From Henriciella barbarensis (lineage in GTDB: Bacteria > Pseudomonadota > Alphaproteobacteria > Caulobacterales > Hyphomonadaceae), in NCBI RefSeq assembly GCF_003576345.1, contig NZ_QWGB01000005.1:744001-808000 (forward strand): a stretch of DNA of 64,000 nt, in the 5' to 3' direction. Numbering within the stretch: the stretch's first letter is position 1; each line of letters opens with the position of its first letter. Shown here piece by piece: positions 1 through 9,392 of the stretch. The position numbers were made by a program, and so were the translations under genes. The notes under the pieces were generated by a model that had not been told where the DNA came from, did not search any database, and saw only the letters and a list, made by a program, of their open reading frames with translations.

Positions 1-3000
1 TGCCTTGGGCCCGGTGCCGGAAAGACCCTCGCCGCCGAAAGGCTGCACACCCACCACTGCGCCAGTCATCGAGCGGTTGATATAGGTGTTGCCCGCCTTG
101 ACAGCGGCGCGGACCTTGGCCGCAAAGCTTTCAAGGCGCGAGTGAACACCAAGCGTCAGACCGTAGCCTTTAGCCTCCAGCGCCGCTCCGACTTCAGCGA
201 TATTGTCAGGTTTGTAGCGCACGATATGGAGCACCGGCCCGAAGGTCTCTTTCTCGATCTGGTCGAGCGAATTCAGCTCGATAATCGATGGGCCGAAAAA
301 GTGTCCGCCTTCCGGCGTGTCCAGCGTCTTGATGACAGACGCCTCTGTCTCCATGCGCGCCATATAGGCCTGCAGCATCTCACGGGCTTCGCTATCGATG
401 ACTGGTCCGACATCGGTATCGGCGCGCCCCGGGTCACCAATCTTCAACTCATCCATTGCGCCCTTGAGACCCTCCAAAATGAAATCCGCCGTCGCATCAG
501 GCAGGAAGAGGAGCCGCAGGGCGGAACACCGCTGCCCCGCAGACCCGAAGGCCGACCCCAGGACATCGTCAATCACCTGCTCACGAAGGGCCGTTGTGTC
601 GACAAACATGCCATTCAGACCGCCCGTCTCGGCAATTAGCGGAATGATGGGTCCTTGCCTGTCTGCCAGTGTCTTGTTGATCAGGCGCGCGGTATCGGTA
701 CCGCCCGTAAAACAGACGCCGCTGACACGAAGGTCTTTGGTGAGTTTTGCGCCCACGGTCTCACCGCGCCCTGGAACAAGGTGAAGTGCACCAACCGGAA
801 GCCCTGCCTTCTGGAAGATGCGCACAGCCTCGAAAGCGATGATCGGTGCCTGCTCTGCAGGTTTGGCGACCACCGTATTGCCTGCACCCAGCGCAGCCGT
901 GATCTGGCCCGTGAAGATCGCCAGCGGGAAATTCCATGGCGAGATACAGGCAAACACGCCGCGGCCATGCAGCGAGATATGGTTGGTCTCACCCGCCGGT
1001 CCCGGCAGGCGTGTGCGGCCTTCGAACTTCTCTTCAGCCTGCACCGCGTAATAGCGGCAAAAGTCGACAGCCTCGCGCACTTCTGCGATGCCGTCACCAA
1101 ACGTCTTGCCAGCCTCTTCAGCCATCAGCGCGACAAGCCGGTCCATATTGGCCTCGAGCGCATCGCCCATATCAGAGAGGATCCTGGCCCGCCTCGCTCC
1201 GCCAAGCGCGTCCCATTCAGGCTGGAAGGCGGTTGCCGCATCAAGCGCGGCATCGACATCTGCGTCAGACGCTTCGCGCACCGTGCCGAGACGGCGTGAT
1301 GTATCGGACGGTGCGACCACTTCCGCGCCGCCCTCGCTCAGCACCTTGCCAGATATGATCGGCCCCGCGACCAGCGCCTTGCCTCCACGCAGCTGGTCGA
1401 CATGGTCTTCCAGAACCTTGCGCTCGCTCGCCTGCGAGAGGTCCACACCGATGGAGTTTTTTCGCATCGGGCCATAGAGACGCGGCGGCGTCGGAATGCG
1501 CGGATGACGACGCGGACCAGCCTCGACCTTGGCAATCGGGTCATCGACAACTTTTTCGACATCCACGTCCGGGTCGAGAAAGGAGTGGACGAAGCTAGTA
1601 TTCGCGCCGTTTTCCAGAAGGCGGCGCACGAGATAGGGCAACAGGTCCTTGTGCGCGCCAACTGGCGCATAGACGCGAACCTTGTCGCCTTTTTCGGCCG
1701 CGCCATAGAGCGGCTCACCCATGCCATGCAGGCGCTGGAACTCGTAATTCGTCACGCCTTCTGACTCCGCCATCATCAGGATGGTGGCCAGCGAATGCGC
1801 ATTGTGCGTGGCAAATTGGGCATAGATGCGCGGGCTCGCCTGCAGCAGCGCGTGCGCGCAGGCGAGGTAGTTGATGTCGGTGCCATGCTTCGTCGTGAAC
1901 ACGGGAAAGTTCACCATGCCGTCTTCATGGGCATGCTTGATTTCGGTGTCCCAATAGGCGCCCTTCACCAGACGCACCATGAGCCGCATGCCGGTCTCTC
2001 CAGCAAGTTCAGACAGACGCTGGATGACTTCCTGCGCGCGCTTCTGATAGGCTTGGACAGCAAGACCAAGCCCGCTCCAGCCCTTCAGGGAAGGCTCACG
2101 CATGAGCCGCTCCAGCAGCTGAAGCGAGATTACAAGCCGGTCGGCTTCCTCAGCGTCCAGACAGAGATTGATATTTGCCTTGGCCGCATCCTCGCAGAGG
2201 GCGAGCAGGCGCGGATACAGCTCGGCATGTACGCGGACCTCGTTCACCGCTTCATAGCGCGGATGGAGCGCGGAGAGCTTCACCGAAATGCCATTCTTGT
2301 CTTCTGGCGAAAGGGACGCGTCGCCATCTGACCCCACCGCCTTGATGGCTTCCCGGTAGGACTGGAAATAGCGCTCGGCATCGTCATATGTGCGCGCGCC
2401 TTCGCCCAACATGTCGAAGCTGAAATTCGCCGCTTCCCCGGCTTTCACCTTCTTGCGCCCACGCTTGAGCGCTTCATCGATGGTACGGCCGAGCACGAAC
2501 TGCTCGCCCATGATCCGCATGGCTTGCATCATGGCGGCGCGGATGACCGGCTCGCCGCTTTCGCGCACGAGATTTGATACGAAAGTAGAGGGGCCGCGCT
2601 TCGCATCACTTGGCGCGCCAATGACGCGTCCGGTCAGCATCAACCCCCATGTCGAGGCATTGACCAGCCAGCTGTCTGACTGGCCTGAATGTGCGCCCCA
2701 GTCACCAGAGCGGATTTTCTCAGCGATGAGATCGTCGCGCGTACCGGCATCCGGAACGCGAAGGAGCGCTTCGGCAAGACACATCAGCGCGAGGCCTTCA
2801 GAGTTGGAAAGCCCGAACTCCTCGAGGAAACTTTCCATCATGCCTTTTGGACGACCGGCGGCACGGGCGATCCGAACAAGTTCGCGGCCGCGGCGAACCG
2901 CAGCGGTGCGCGCGCGTTCATCCAGCGGTAGCGATTTAAGGATGTCAGCGACCAGCGCTTCCTCATCGGCGAATTTCGTCTTGTCGAGCGCGTCCCAGTT

Positions 3001-3030
3001 CTTGGTCATGGGCGTCAGCGTATCGGGCAT
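1..3030 (-). CDS. putA: Bifunctional proline dehydrogenase / glutamate-semialdehyde dehydrogenase, C-terminus cut by window edge
   Basis: PutA oxidises proline to glutamate in two steps: an FAD-dependent proline dehydrogenase, then an NAD-dependent P5C dehydrogenase. The frame is open from an ATG at 3030 (MPDTLTPMTK) through the left edge, giving 1010 residues. The N-terminal third reads as the PRODH domain, with an RLVKGAYWD-like stretch in the barrel. The aldehyde dehydrogenase active-site motif GQRCSALR places the catalytic Cys near residue 835. The last residues in view are GVQPFGGEGLSGTGPKA, a typical end of the P5CDH domain, so only the short tail (or an extra C-terminal domain in long PutA forms) is missing. 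The gene is transcribed away from the glycosyltransferase at 3151. Whether it also represses its own gene cannot be judged, since no clear N-terminal ribbon-helix-helix domain was seen. Confidence 0.95.
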   Translation of the reverse strand, partial: MPDTLTPMTKNWDALDKTKFADEEALVADILKSLPLDERARTAAVRRGRELVRIARAAGRPKGMMESFLEEFGLSNSEGLALMCLAEALLRVPDAGTRDDLIAEKIRSGDWGAHSGQSDSWLVNASTWGLMLTGRVIGAPSDAKRGPSTFVSNLVRESGEPVIRAAMMQAMRIMGEQFVLGRTIDEALKRGRKKVKAGEAANFSFDMLGEGARTYDDAERYFQSYREAIKAVGSDGDASLSPEDKNGISVKLSALHPRYEAVNEVRVHAELYPRLLALCEDAAKANINLCLDAEEADRLVISLQLLERLMREPSLKGWSGLGLAVQAYQKRAQEVIQRLSELAGETGMRLMVRLVKGAYWDTEIKHAHEDGMVNFPVFTTKHGTDINYLACAHALLQASPRIYAQFATHNAHSLATILMMAESEGVTNYEFQRLHGMGEPLYGAAEKGDKVRVYAPVGAHKDLLPYLVRRLLENGANTSFVHSFLDPDVDVEKVVDDPIAKVEAGPRRHPRIPTPPRLYGPMRKNSIGVDLSQASERKVLEDHVDQLRGGKALVAGPIISGKVLSEGGAEVVAPSDTSRRLGTVREASDADVDAALDAATAFQPEWDALGGARRARILSDMGDALEANMDRLVALMAEEAGKTFGDGIAEVREAVDFCRYYAVQAEEKFEGRTRLPGPAGETNHISLHGRGVFACISPWNFPLAIFTGQITAALGAGNTVVAKPAEQAPIIAFEAVRIFQKAGLPVGALHLVPGRGETVGAKLTKDLRVSGVCFTGGTDTARLINKTLADRQGPIIPLIAETGGLNGMFVDTTALREQVIDDVLGSAFGSAGQRCSALRLLFLPDATADFILEGLKGAMDELKIGDPGRADTDVGPVIDSEAREMLQAYMARMETEASVIKTLDTPEGGHFFGPSIIELNSLDQIEKETFGPVLHIVRYKPDNIAEVGAALEAKGYGLTLGVHSRLESFAAKVRAAVKAGNTYINRSMTGAVVGVQPFGGEGLSGTGPKA

Positions 3031-3150
3031 AGTGTACTCCGTCGTCGGCCGGTCCTGCACGATCATCCTATCGCAAACCGCAAGGCGGGTTTACGCCGGA
3101 CTGCATGTCTCTAAAAGTGGGACCACGCAGCCGTGCGGCAAGGAGTATCG

Positions 3151-4257
3151 ATGCGCATCATGCTTATCACAGACGCCTGGGAACCACAGGTGAATGGCGT
3201 CGTCCGGACCATGAAACGTGTCATCGCTGAATGCGAGGAAATGGGCCACGAATGGGAAGTGGTCTCGCCGGCCGATGACTTTCTGACCATGCCGCTGCCA
3301 ACCTATAGCGAAATCCAGCTCGCGCTTTTCGCGCGCAACAAAGTTTTCGAACGCTTCGAAAGCTTTCAGCCGGACGCGGTCCATATCGCAACCGAAGGCA
3401 CACTCGGCCTTGCTGGCCGCGCCATGTGCCTGAGGGAGAAGCACCCCTTCTCAACCTCATATCATACCCGCTTTCCGGAATATGTGTCGGCCCGTTTCCC
3501 AGTGCCGACTTCCTGGGGCTACAGCTATGTGCGCTGGTTTCACAAATACTCCGGCAAGGTCATGGTGGCGACGCCGTCCATGCGCGAAGAGCTTGAGGAA
3601 CACGGCTTCAACAATGTCGTATCCTGGACACGCGGCGTTGACGTCGACCTTTTCCACCCCTCGCGGCGCATCCAAGAGGGCCAGCCCGGTGACCCGTTTG
3701 AGGGCCTGCCTCGTCCGATCTTCCTCAATGTCGGGCGCGTCGCCGTTGAAAAGAATATCGAGGCTTTTGCAGAACTGGACCTTCCCGGCACCAAGGTCAT
3801 CGTAGGTGAAGGACCACAACTCCAGGAACTGAAGCGCCGCTATCCGGAAGTGAAATTCCTCGGCGCACGGTTCAACGAAGAGCTTGCCACCTGTTTCGCA
3901 AGCGCCGATGTCTTCTGCTTTCCAAGCCTCACTGACACGTTCGGCCTCGTCATCCTCGAGGCCATGGCCTCGGGTACGCCTGTTGCTGCCTACAACGCCC
4001 CCGGACCGCGTGACATCATACCGGGTTCAAACGCCGGAATCATCAATGAAGATCTTGGAAAGGCCTGCAATGCCTGCCTTGATCTCGACCGGCAGGCTAC
4101 GCGCACTTATGCCGAAGGCTATAGCTGGCGCGCCTGCGCAGAGGCTTTCATCGAAAATCTCGACCCGCTTCCAGTGCCTGAGCGGAAGCGCTTCTGGCAG
4201 AAGATCAGGCTTCGCCGGCGCAAGAAGAAATTTCCACCAGACGCAAAAGCCGGGTGA
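3151..4257 (+). CDS. GT4-family glycosyltransferase (mannosyl/glucosyl-lipid type)
   Basis: A cytosolic GT-B glycosyltransferase of 368 residues. The N-terminal MRIMLITDAWEPQVNGVVRT and the SYHTRFPEYV stretch resemble enzymes that glycosylate diacylglycerol or phosphatidylinositol (SqdX or MgtA type). The C-terminal half has the nucleotide-sugar binding signature TDTFGLVILEAMASGTPV, with the two spaced glutamates of GT4 enzymes. The ATG at 3151 is chosen over the in-frame GTG at 3133 because AGGAG at 3141-3145 lies six bases before it. The stop overlaps the GTG start of the kinase-like gene at 4254, so the two are probably translationally coupled. The acceptor cannot be told from sequence; a membrane glycolipid is the likeliest guess. 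Confidence 0.85.
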   Translation: MRIMLITDAWEPQVNGVVRTMKRVIAECEEMGHEWEVVSPADDFLTMPLPTYSEIQLALFARNKVFERFESFQPDAVHIATEGTLGLAGRAMCLREKHPFSTSYHTRFPEYVSARFPVPTSWGYSYVRWFHKYSGKVMVATPSMREELEEHGFNNVVSWTRGVDVDLFHPSRRIQEGQPGDPFEGLPRPIFLNVGRVAVEKNIEAFAELDLPGTKVIVGEGPQLQELKRRYPEVKFLGARFNEELATCFASADVFCFPSLTDTFGLVILEAMASGTPVAAYNAPGPRDIIPGSNAGIINEDLGKACNACLDLDRQATRTYAEGYSWRACAEAFIENLDPLPVPERKRFWQKIRLRRRKKKFPPDAKAG

Positions 4258-5135
4258 GTACGCCGCCTGACATAGACACGCTGAAACGCATTGTGGGCGA
4301 GTCCGTGCCGGATCTCGCCGATAAAACCTATTCGCGTATTCGTAGTGGTGGCACCGATAATTCCATTTACCGGGTTGGCGACGGCCACGCGCTCCGTGTA
4401 GCGCGCCGCCATGAAGCAATTCCTTCACTCGCCTACCGCGAACCTGTTGCGATGCGCAGTCTCAAGGATCTACCGCTGGAGACACCGAAGCTTGTCGCCA
4501 ACGGACTTACGGACGCACCCGAAGAATGGCCCTGGCTGGTTTGTAGCTGGCTGGAGGGCGAAAGCGCAGAGGCGAGCGGCCACGTACTGACGGAAACAGA
4601 TGCCAGACGTCTTGCCCTCTTCCTGCTCGACCTGCAGGGCCAGAGGCGTGACTTTGCCGCCGAACCGAATATCGACAATCACTGGCGCGGTTGCGCTCTG
4701 GCTCAACGTGATGAGCCGACACGGGGCGCCATTACTGATGTAGCCGAAGACTTTGATGCCATTGCGCTCGCCGCCATCTGGAAAGCGGCGCTCGACACCT
4801 CCGCGTGCCCCGAACAGGACAGGACCTGGATACATGGCGACCTACATGCCGCCAATCTGCTGATCAAGGACGGCGCGCTTTCCGGCGTCATAGACTGGGG
4901 CCTGTCGGGGCTCGGCGACCCGGCTTCCGACTATATGGCAGGCTTCACCCTTTTTGAGGGCGCAGCTCAGGACACCTTCTGGAAAGCCTCCGGCATCACC
5001 GAATCGGTGTGGCGACGCGCCCGCGGCTGGGCGCTTTCGACCAGCGTTATCGCCTACGCCTTTTATCGCGGGACGAAAACACCGATAGAAAAGCGCAGCC
5101 GTAAACTGCTCGATGACCTTTCATTCAGCGTCTAG
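4254..5135 (+). CDS. Aminoglycoside phosphotransferase (APH)-fold kinase
   Basis: A 293-residue small-molecule kinase of the APH/choline-kinase fold. The catalytic loop WIHGDLHAANLL and the metal-binding IDWGLSGLGDP are both intact. It begins with GTG at 4254 inside the stop of the upstream glycosyltransferase, an overlap that suggests coupled expression and a shared task. Family members phosphorylate antibiotics, sugars, choline or other alcohols, and nothing here fixes the substrate. An antibiotic-resistance role is not supported: the gene sits in an ordinary chromosomal setting. It converges with pstS, whose stop overlaps its last four bases. Confidence 0.8.
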   Translation: MSTPPDIDTLKRIVGESVPDLADKTYSRIRSGGTDNSIYRVGDGHALRVARRHEAIPSLAYREPVAMRSLKDLPLETPKLVANGLTDAPEEWPWLVCSWLEGESAEASGHVLTETDARRLALFLLDLQGQRRDFAAEPNIDNHWRGCALAQRDEPTRGAITDVAEDFDAIALAAIWKAALDTSACPEQDRTWIHGDLHAANLLIKDGALSGVIDWGLSGLGDPASDYMAGFTLFEGAAQDTFWKASGITESVWRRARGWALSTSVIAYAFYRGTKTPIEKRSRKLLDDLSFSV

Positions 5136-6226
5136 CTCTCTGCGGCGTCCATTGTCTGGAGTTCGAGCGCCTTCTCGCGCACGGCTGTGCGTTCGGCTTC
5201 CTGAAGCGGGATCAGGCCCTTCTCGACGAGGTAGCCTGTCGGCCCCCAGGCATCTTCCTGCGTAAACTCGGAAATGAAATCAGTAAGGCCTGGTACCAGG
5301 TTCACATTCTGCTTCTTCACATAGAAGAACATGGAACGTGAGATGCCATAATCGCCGCTCGCAATATTTTCAAAGCTTGGCTCAAGCCCTCCAATGCTCG
5401 CGCCTTTGAGACGGTCGAGGTTCTGTTCGAGGAAAGAAAAGCCCATGATTCCGATACTGTCGGGGTTTTTCATCAGGGTCTGGACAATCGCCGTGTCATT
5501 CTCGCCGGAGTCGATCCATTTCCCATCCATGCGGATCGTCGTTGCACGCCGCCCGAATTCGTCACGATTGCTTTCCTTGAGTGCAGCAACCTCTGGCACT
5601 TCTTCAGCGCCGCCCTCCATGGCAAGTTCGGCGAACGCATCGCGCGTACCTGAAGTTGGCGGTGGACCGGAAACGAGGATCGGCATGTCGGGCAAGTGAT
5701 CTGCCACATCCTGCCAGGTCTCGTTCGGATTGTCCTGCCAGCCACCATTCCCGTCCGGCAATTCCTCAGCCAGCGCGCGGTAAATCTCTTCCTTTGTGAT
5801 ATCCATCGTCGGCGAACCTTTTGCGTTCGCGAGGACGATCCCGTCATAGCCGATCTTGACCTCAACAATCTCGGTAACGCCCTGGCGCTCACAAAGCGCA
5901 AGCTCCGACGCCTTTACCGGGCGAGAAGCATTGCTGATCGAGGGCTCTTTCGGACCGATGCCCTGACAGAAGGCCTGGAAGCCGCCGCCCGTGCCTGTTG
6001 TTTCAACGATTGGCGTAGGAAATTCCGAAACCGCACCGAACTGCTCTGCGACCGTGGTCGAGAATGGCGAGACCGTTGATGATCCAACGATCCGGATTTT
6101 TTCATCGGGCGAAGCCGCGAAGACCTGTAGCTCGCCAGAGCTGGCATCGATTTCAGACAGGTCGGTCTTGGGCGCACAGGCGCTTGCAAGCAAGGCTGCG
6201 GACAGGGCCAGGAAGATCGTACGCAT
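5132..6226 (-). CDS. pstS: Phosphate-binding PstS-family lipoprotein
   Basis: A periplasmic phosphate-binding protein of 364 residues, the capture subunit of the high-affinity phosphate ABC transporter. The N-terminus is a lipoprotein signal with lipobox LLASAC (Cys17). The phosphate-binding fold follows, with IRIVGSSTVSPFS near residue 45 and SGPPPTSGTRDAF further on. No pstC, pstA, pstB or phoU lies next to it, so it is an orphan copy within this window or the transporter genes are elsewhere. A candidate Pho box lies just upstream of its start. Confidence 0.88.
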   Translation of the reverse strand: MRTIFLALSAALLASACAPKTDLSEIDASSGELQVFAASPDEKIRIVGSSTVSPFSTTVAEQFGAVSEFPTPIVETTGTGGGFQAFCQGIGPKEPSISNASRPVKASELALCERQGVTEIVEVKIGYDGIVLANAKGSPTMDITKEEIYRALAEELPDGNGGWQDNPNETWQDVADHLPDMPILVSGPPPTSGTRDAFAELAMEGGAEEVPEVAALKESNRDEFGRRATTIRMDGKWIDSGENDTAIVQTLMKNPDSIGIMGFSFLEQNLDRLKGASIGGLEPSFENIASGDYGISRSMFFYVKKQNVNLVPGLTDFISEFTQEDAWGPTGYLVEKGLIPLQEAERTAVREKALELQTMDAAES

Positions 6227-6280
6227 GGGGCAGTCCTAAAGTTTGCGATAGTCTCGTCGGCTACCGTTTATATGGCTTTT

Positions 6281-6298
6281 GTGACAGCCACATGCCTG
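6281..6298 (-). promoter_or_regulatory. Candidate Pho box upstream of pstS
   Basis: Read on the minus strand, CAGGCAT-GTGG-CTGTCAC gives two 7-base half-sites 11 bases apart, matching 5 of 7 and 6 of 7 positions of the PhoB half-site CTGTCAT. A possible -10, TATAAA, follows eight bases later at 6267-6272, and the pstS ATG lies about 40 bases beyond. PhoB control is the expected regulation for a pstS gene. The match is by eye only. Confidence 0.45.
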
Positions 6299-6304
6299 CT
6301 GCTG

Positions 6305-7165
6305 TTATCTTTCTGCTGTTAGCAGTACGGGCGGACCGACGCGTTCAAATCCAAAGCGCGCACATACTTTTACAAGCCGGGCATGATCACTGCCTTCATC
6401 TGTGATGAACAGCCGGCCGCCTGCTTTTTCAGCCCGCTCGGCCAGTGCTGTATTTCCAAGGACCCGCAGGGTCTGACGCGCGATTGCAGCGCCTGAATCG
6501 ATGAATGTCACACCGACAGGCGCCGCCGCTGCTAGCTGCGCGCGCACGAGCGGGAAATGGGTGCAGGCCAGCACAATTGTGTCGACGGTGTCGCCATCCC
6601 TGGCATCGAAAATTGGCGCAAGCGCGGCAGCAAAGCCTCGCGCGTCGTATGCTTCGTCCGCCGCGAAAGCTTCCGCCAAACGAACAAGATCGACGCTGCC
6701 ATGAAGGATAACTGTGACGTCGCCTGCAAATTCCTCAATCAGCCTGGCGGTATAGGCGCGCCGTATTGTGCCTGGCGTCGCAAGCAGCCCGATCACGCCT
6801 GTACGGGTCAATGATGCAGCGGGCTTGATCGCCGGCACGGTGCCGACCACCGGTATATCGAGGCGCGCTCTTACGTCATCCAGCGCAAGCGTGCTGGCCG
6901 TATTGCAGGCGATCACGAACACATCCGGTCGCGCTTCGCGGACAAGGGCCGCTGCGACCTCCGGCAAGCGCGCCCTCAAAGCCTCATCGCTCTTGTCGCC
7001 ATAAGGGAAGAATCCGGTGTCAGCGGCGTAATCAACCTGCAGCGCGGGGGCGATCTGCCTGATTTCGCGCGCCACGGTGAGCCCGCCCATACCAGAATCG
7101 AAAACGAGCACCCGCCCCTGCGCGTCCAACATCTGCTGCGTCATGGGGTCGTCTGAATTCGTCAT
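6305..7165 (-). CDS. murI: Glutamate racemase
   Basis: Converts L- to D-glutamate for peptidoglycan synthesis in the cytosol. The 286-residue protein opens with VLVFDSGMGGLTVAREI. It has both catalytic cysteines, in VIACNTASTLA and VLACTHFPLV, and the FIDSGAAIA segment near the C-terminus. It carries about 15 residues before the usual family start. GGGAG precedes the ATG at 7165, so that start is kept. It is followed by pstS on the same strand after 78 bases that hold the candidate Pho promoter. Confidence 0.95.
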   Translation of the reverse strand: MTNSDDPMTQQMLDAQGRVLVFDSGMGGLTVAREIRQIAPALQVDYAADTGFFPYGDKSDEALRARLPEVAAALVREARPDVFVIACNTASTLALDDVRARLDIPVVGTVPAIKPAASLTRTGVIGLLATPGTIRRAYTARLIEEFAGDVTVILHGSVDLVRLAEAFAADEAYDARGFAAALAPIFDARDGDTVDTIVLACTHFPLVRAQLAAAAPVGVTFIDSGAAIARQTLRVLGNTALAERAEKAGGRLFITDEGSDHARLVKVCARFGFERVGPPVLLTAER

Positions 7166-7310
7166 CCTGTCTCCCGTCGACCTTCCTTATCGCGCTCCAG
7201 CGCCTGCGTGAACATCCGGGCATAAAAGCAGGGTATTGCGGTGTTAGAACCAGTCGCTTGAAAAAAGATGAAAACCCACGTATGTTGCACCGCAGCATAG
7301 GGGGATAATC

Positions 7311-7943
7311 ATGACCACAGAGACGACACGGCAGAACCCGCTTGAGCTCTGGTCGGAATCCTTTTCCGCCTGGCGCGACCTCAGCCAGAGCGCAAGCGCC
7401 GCCTGGATGGATGCGATGATGGCGATGAAACCAGGCGTCGGCGAAGCTGCCCCGGAAGCTGCGACCCGCGACCTCTTCCGCAAGCTCGCCGATCTTAATC
7501 TCCAGCACTGGGAACATGCCGCAAAGCTGATTGAGGCGATGCCAGCCTGGATGCGTTGGCCGCAAACGGTGCCCGGCGACATGATGACGGACTGGTTCGA
7601 CAGTCTGCGGCGTGAGACAAGCGTGCCATATGTCCAAAGCGCGCACGCCGCCCCGGCCACGGCAGCGAGACCCGCTGAGACCTCAGAGGCTGCTTACCGC
7701 CAGCCTACAGCGCTGACGGCGCCCGAAGGCGAGGCCGATGACCTCACCCGCATTAAAGGTATTGGCCCGAAACTATCGAAGACACTGAATGAGCTTGGCA
7801 TCTTCCATTTCAAACAGATTGCAAATTGGGAAATGGGCGAAGCAGGCTGGATTGATGAGTTCCTGTCCTTCAAGGGCCGCGTGGCGCGCGAGCAGTGGAT
7901 TGAGCAGGCCCAGAAATTCTCTTCCAATGGCGCGCTTCATTAA
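7311..7943 (+). CDS. Phasin-like protein with C-terminal helix-hairpin-helix domain
   Basis: A 210-residue protein with two parts. Residues 1-110 are amphipathic helices rich in Trp, Met and Ala (LELWSESFSAWRDLSQSASA), resembling phasin or PHA-synthase-associated proteins. After an Ala/Pro-rich linker, residues 143-205 form a helix-hairpin-helix module starting DLTRIKGIGPKLSKTLNELG, like the domain appended to several alphaproteobacterial proteins. The start has a strong GGGGGA site. Function is unknown; granule association is a guess from the N-terminal half. It converges with the oxidoreductase gene, 10 bases away. Confidence 0.7.
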   Translation: MTTETTRQNPLELWSESFSAWRDLSQSASAAWMDAMMAMKPGVGEAAPEAATRDLFRKLADLNLQHWEHAAKLIEAMPAWMRWPQTVPGDMMTDWFDSLRRETSVPYVQSAHAAPATAARPAETSEAAYRQPTALTAPEGEADDLTRIKGIGPKLSKTLNELGIFHFKQIANWEMGEAGWIDEFLSFKGRVAREQWIEQAQKFSSNGALH

Positions 7944-7953
7944 GGCCCGCGCA

Positions 7954-9381
7954 TCAGTCTGACCCAAAATCGCCGGGCAGCTCTGCATCATCGCGAGAGT
8001 CCGGCTTCGGCAGCCCGATTTCTTGGCAGATCTGCTTCAACGCCGTCTTCAGGCCTTCCTCCAGTGTTGGATGGTAGAACGGCTTGTTGAGCAGGTCGCT
8101 GGCTTTCGATCCATTCTCGATTTCCCAGCACAATAGATGGGCGAGGTGTTCAGCATCGGGGCCCACCAGTGTCGCGCCGGTTAGCGCGCCGCATTTAGCC
8201 TTCGCGTAAATCTCGCAGACGCCCTGATTGACGCCCATGGCCCGTGCCCGGCCCTGGTCAGCAAAGTCGACCCTGCCGACAATCGTATCTTCGTCCGGAT
8301 CAGCCCCTACCTTCGCCATGTTCGGCTCGGTGAACATCACTTGCAGGCGGGTGAAGCGTTCGAAGGATTTGATATCGGGATAGGACGCGGCGTTGGCGCC
8401 CGCTATCGTTCCTTCGGTCGACGCCTCATGCAGGATGGGCCGAGCGCCATTCGCGTCGCCGACGATGAAAACCGGTGACTGGCCGCACTGAAGCGTTCCT
8501 TTATCGAAAGCCGGTGCGCCATTGTCATCCAGCTGCAGGCCAGACTTTTCCAGATCAAGCCCTTCGAGATTTGCGGCGCGGCCCGTTGCGACCATCAGCT
8601 TTTCGAAGTGCGCTTGCCGCGCCTCGCCATTCTCCGTCCAGCTTACGGTTACGCTCCCATCATCATTGCGTCGCGCTTCGGGCTCGACCTCAAGGTGGAA
8701 GCCAAGTTCAGCCTTCAGGGCGCGGCGCAGCGATGTTTCCGGCTCGCCTTCATCCAGACCCGCAAGCTGGGCGCTTCTGTCAAACACCTCTACCTGTACA
8801 CCGAGCCGGGCCAGCGTCTGCGCCAGTTCCAGTCCGAGTGGCCCAGCCCCGATCACGCCGATGGATTGCGGCAGGTCTTCCAGCTCAAACAGGGTCTCAT
8901 TTGTGATGACAACGTCGCCAAGATCTTCAAACGGTGCCGGGATCACAGGCGAGGAGCCCGCCGCGATTATGATCGCTTTGGCGAGCACCTGCGTGCCGTC
9001 ATCAAGAGACAGCTCAGTTGGGGACACAAACCGGGCGGTTGCCTTGACCGTCACGCCATCGGGAAGGTCGGCGATCTGTTTTTTTACGCCTGAGACGAAA
9101 TCGTCCCTGAGCCGCCTCACGCGGGCCATGACCTTTGGCCCATCGATCCTCGGTTCTCCAGTCTCGACCCCGAACTCGCCAGCCTTACGAACATTATGAG
9201 CGGCATTGCCTGCCGCGATCAGGAGTTTTGATGGCATACACCCGACAGACGCGCACGTCGTTCCGGCAAAGTAGGGATCGATCAGCAGCGTTCGGGCCCC
9301 TTCGGCGCGCGCTTTTCTTTCTGCCGCAAGCCCCGCAGTGCCCGCCCCAATAATCGCAACGTCTACATGTATCTCAGCCAG
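7954..9381 (-). CDS. Dihydrolipoamide dehydrogenase-like FAD disulphide oxidoreductase with apparent CTG start
   Basis: A class I pyridine nucleotide-disulphide oxidoreductase of about 475 residues. The FAD-binding motif VAIIGAGTAGLAAERKA begins near residue 8. The redox cysteines lie at about 43 and 48 (TTCASVGCMPSK). An NAD(P)-binding GVIGAGPLGLELA stretch and the C-terminal FYHPTLEEGLK with the catalytic His-Glu pair follow. No ATG, GTG or TTG exists in frame before Met49, which lies inside the active site. GGAG, six bases before CTG at 9381, makes that codon the best start. The substrate is uncertain: lipoamide, glutathione-like thiols or metals are all possible. The gene follows the metallopeptidase by 11 bases and is probably co-transcribed. 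Confidence 0.85.
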   Translation of the reverse strand: MAEIHVDVAIIGAGTAGLAAERKARAEGARTLLIDPYFAGTTCASVGCMPSKLLIAAGNAAHNVRKAGEFGVETGEPRIDGPKVMARVRRLRDDFVSGVKKQIADLPDGVTVKATARFVSPTELSLDDGTQVLAKAIIIAAGSSPVIPAPFEDLGDVVITNETLFELEDLPQSIGVIGAGPLGLELAQTLARLGVQVEVFDRSAQLAGLDEGEPETSLRRALKAELGFHLEVEPEARRNDDGSVTVSWTENGEARQAHFEKLMVATGRAANLEGLDLEKSGLQLDDNGAPAFDKGTLQCGQSPVFIVGDANGARPILHEASTEGTIAGANAASYPDIKSFERFTRLQVMFTEPNMAKVGADPDEDTIVGRVDFADQGRARAMGVNQGVCEIYAKAKCGALTGATLVGPDAEHLAHLLCWEIENGSKASDLLNKPFYHPTLEEGLKTALKQICQEIGLPKPDSRDDAELPGDFGSD

Positions 9382-9392
9382 AATCTGCTCCG

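Noticed and set aside
4254-5135. Antibiotic-resistance reading of the APH-like kinase
   Set aside because: The fold covers many metabolic kinases, and the gene is coupled to a glycosyltransferase in core chromosome, not in a mobile element.
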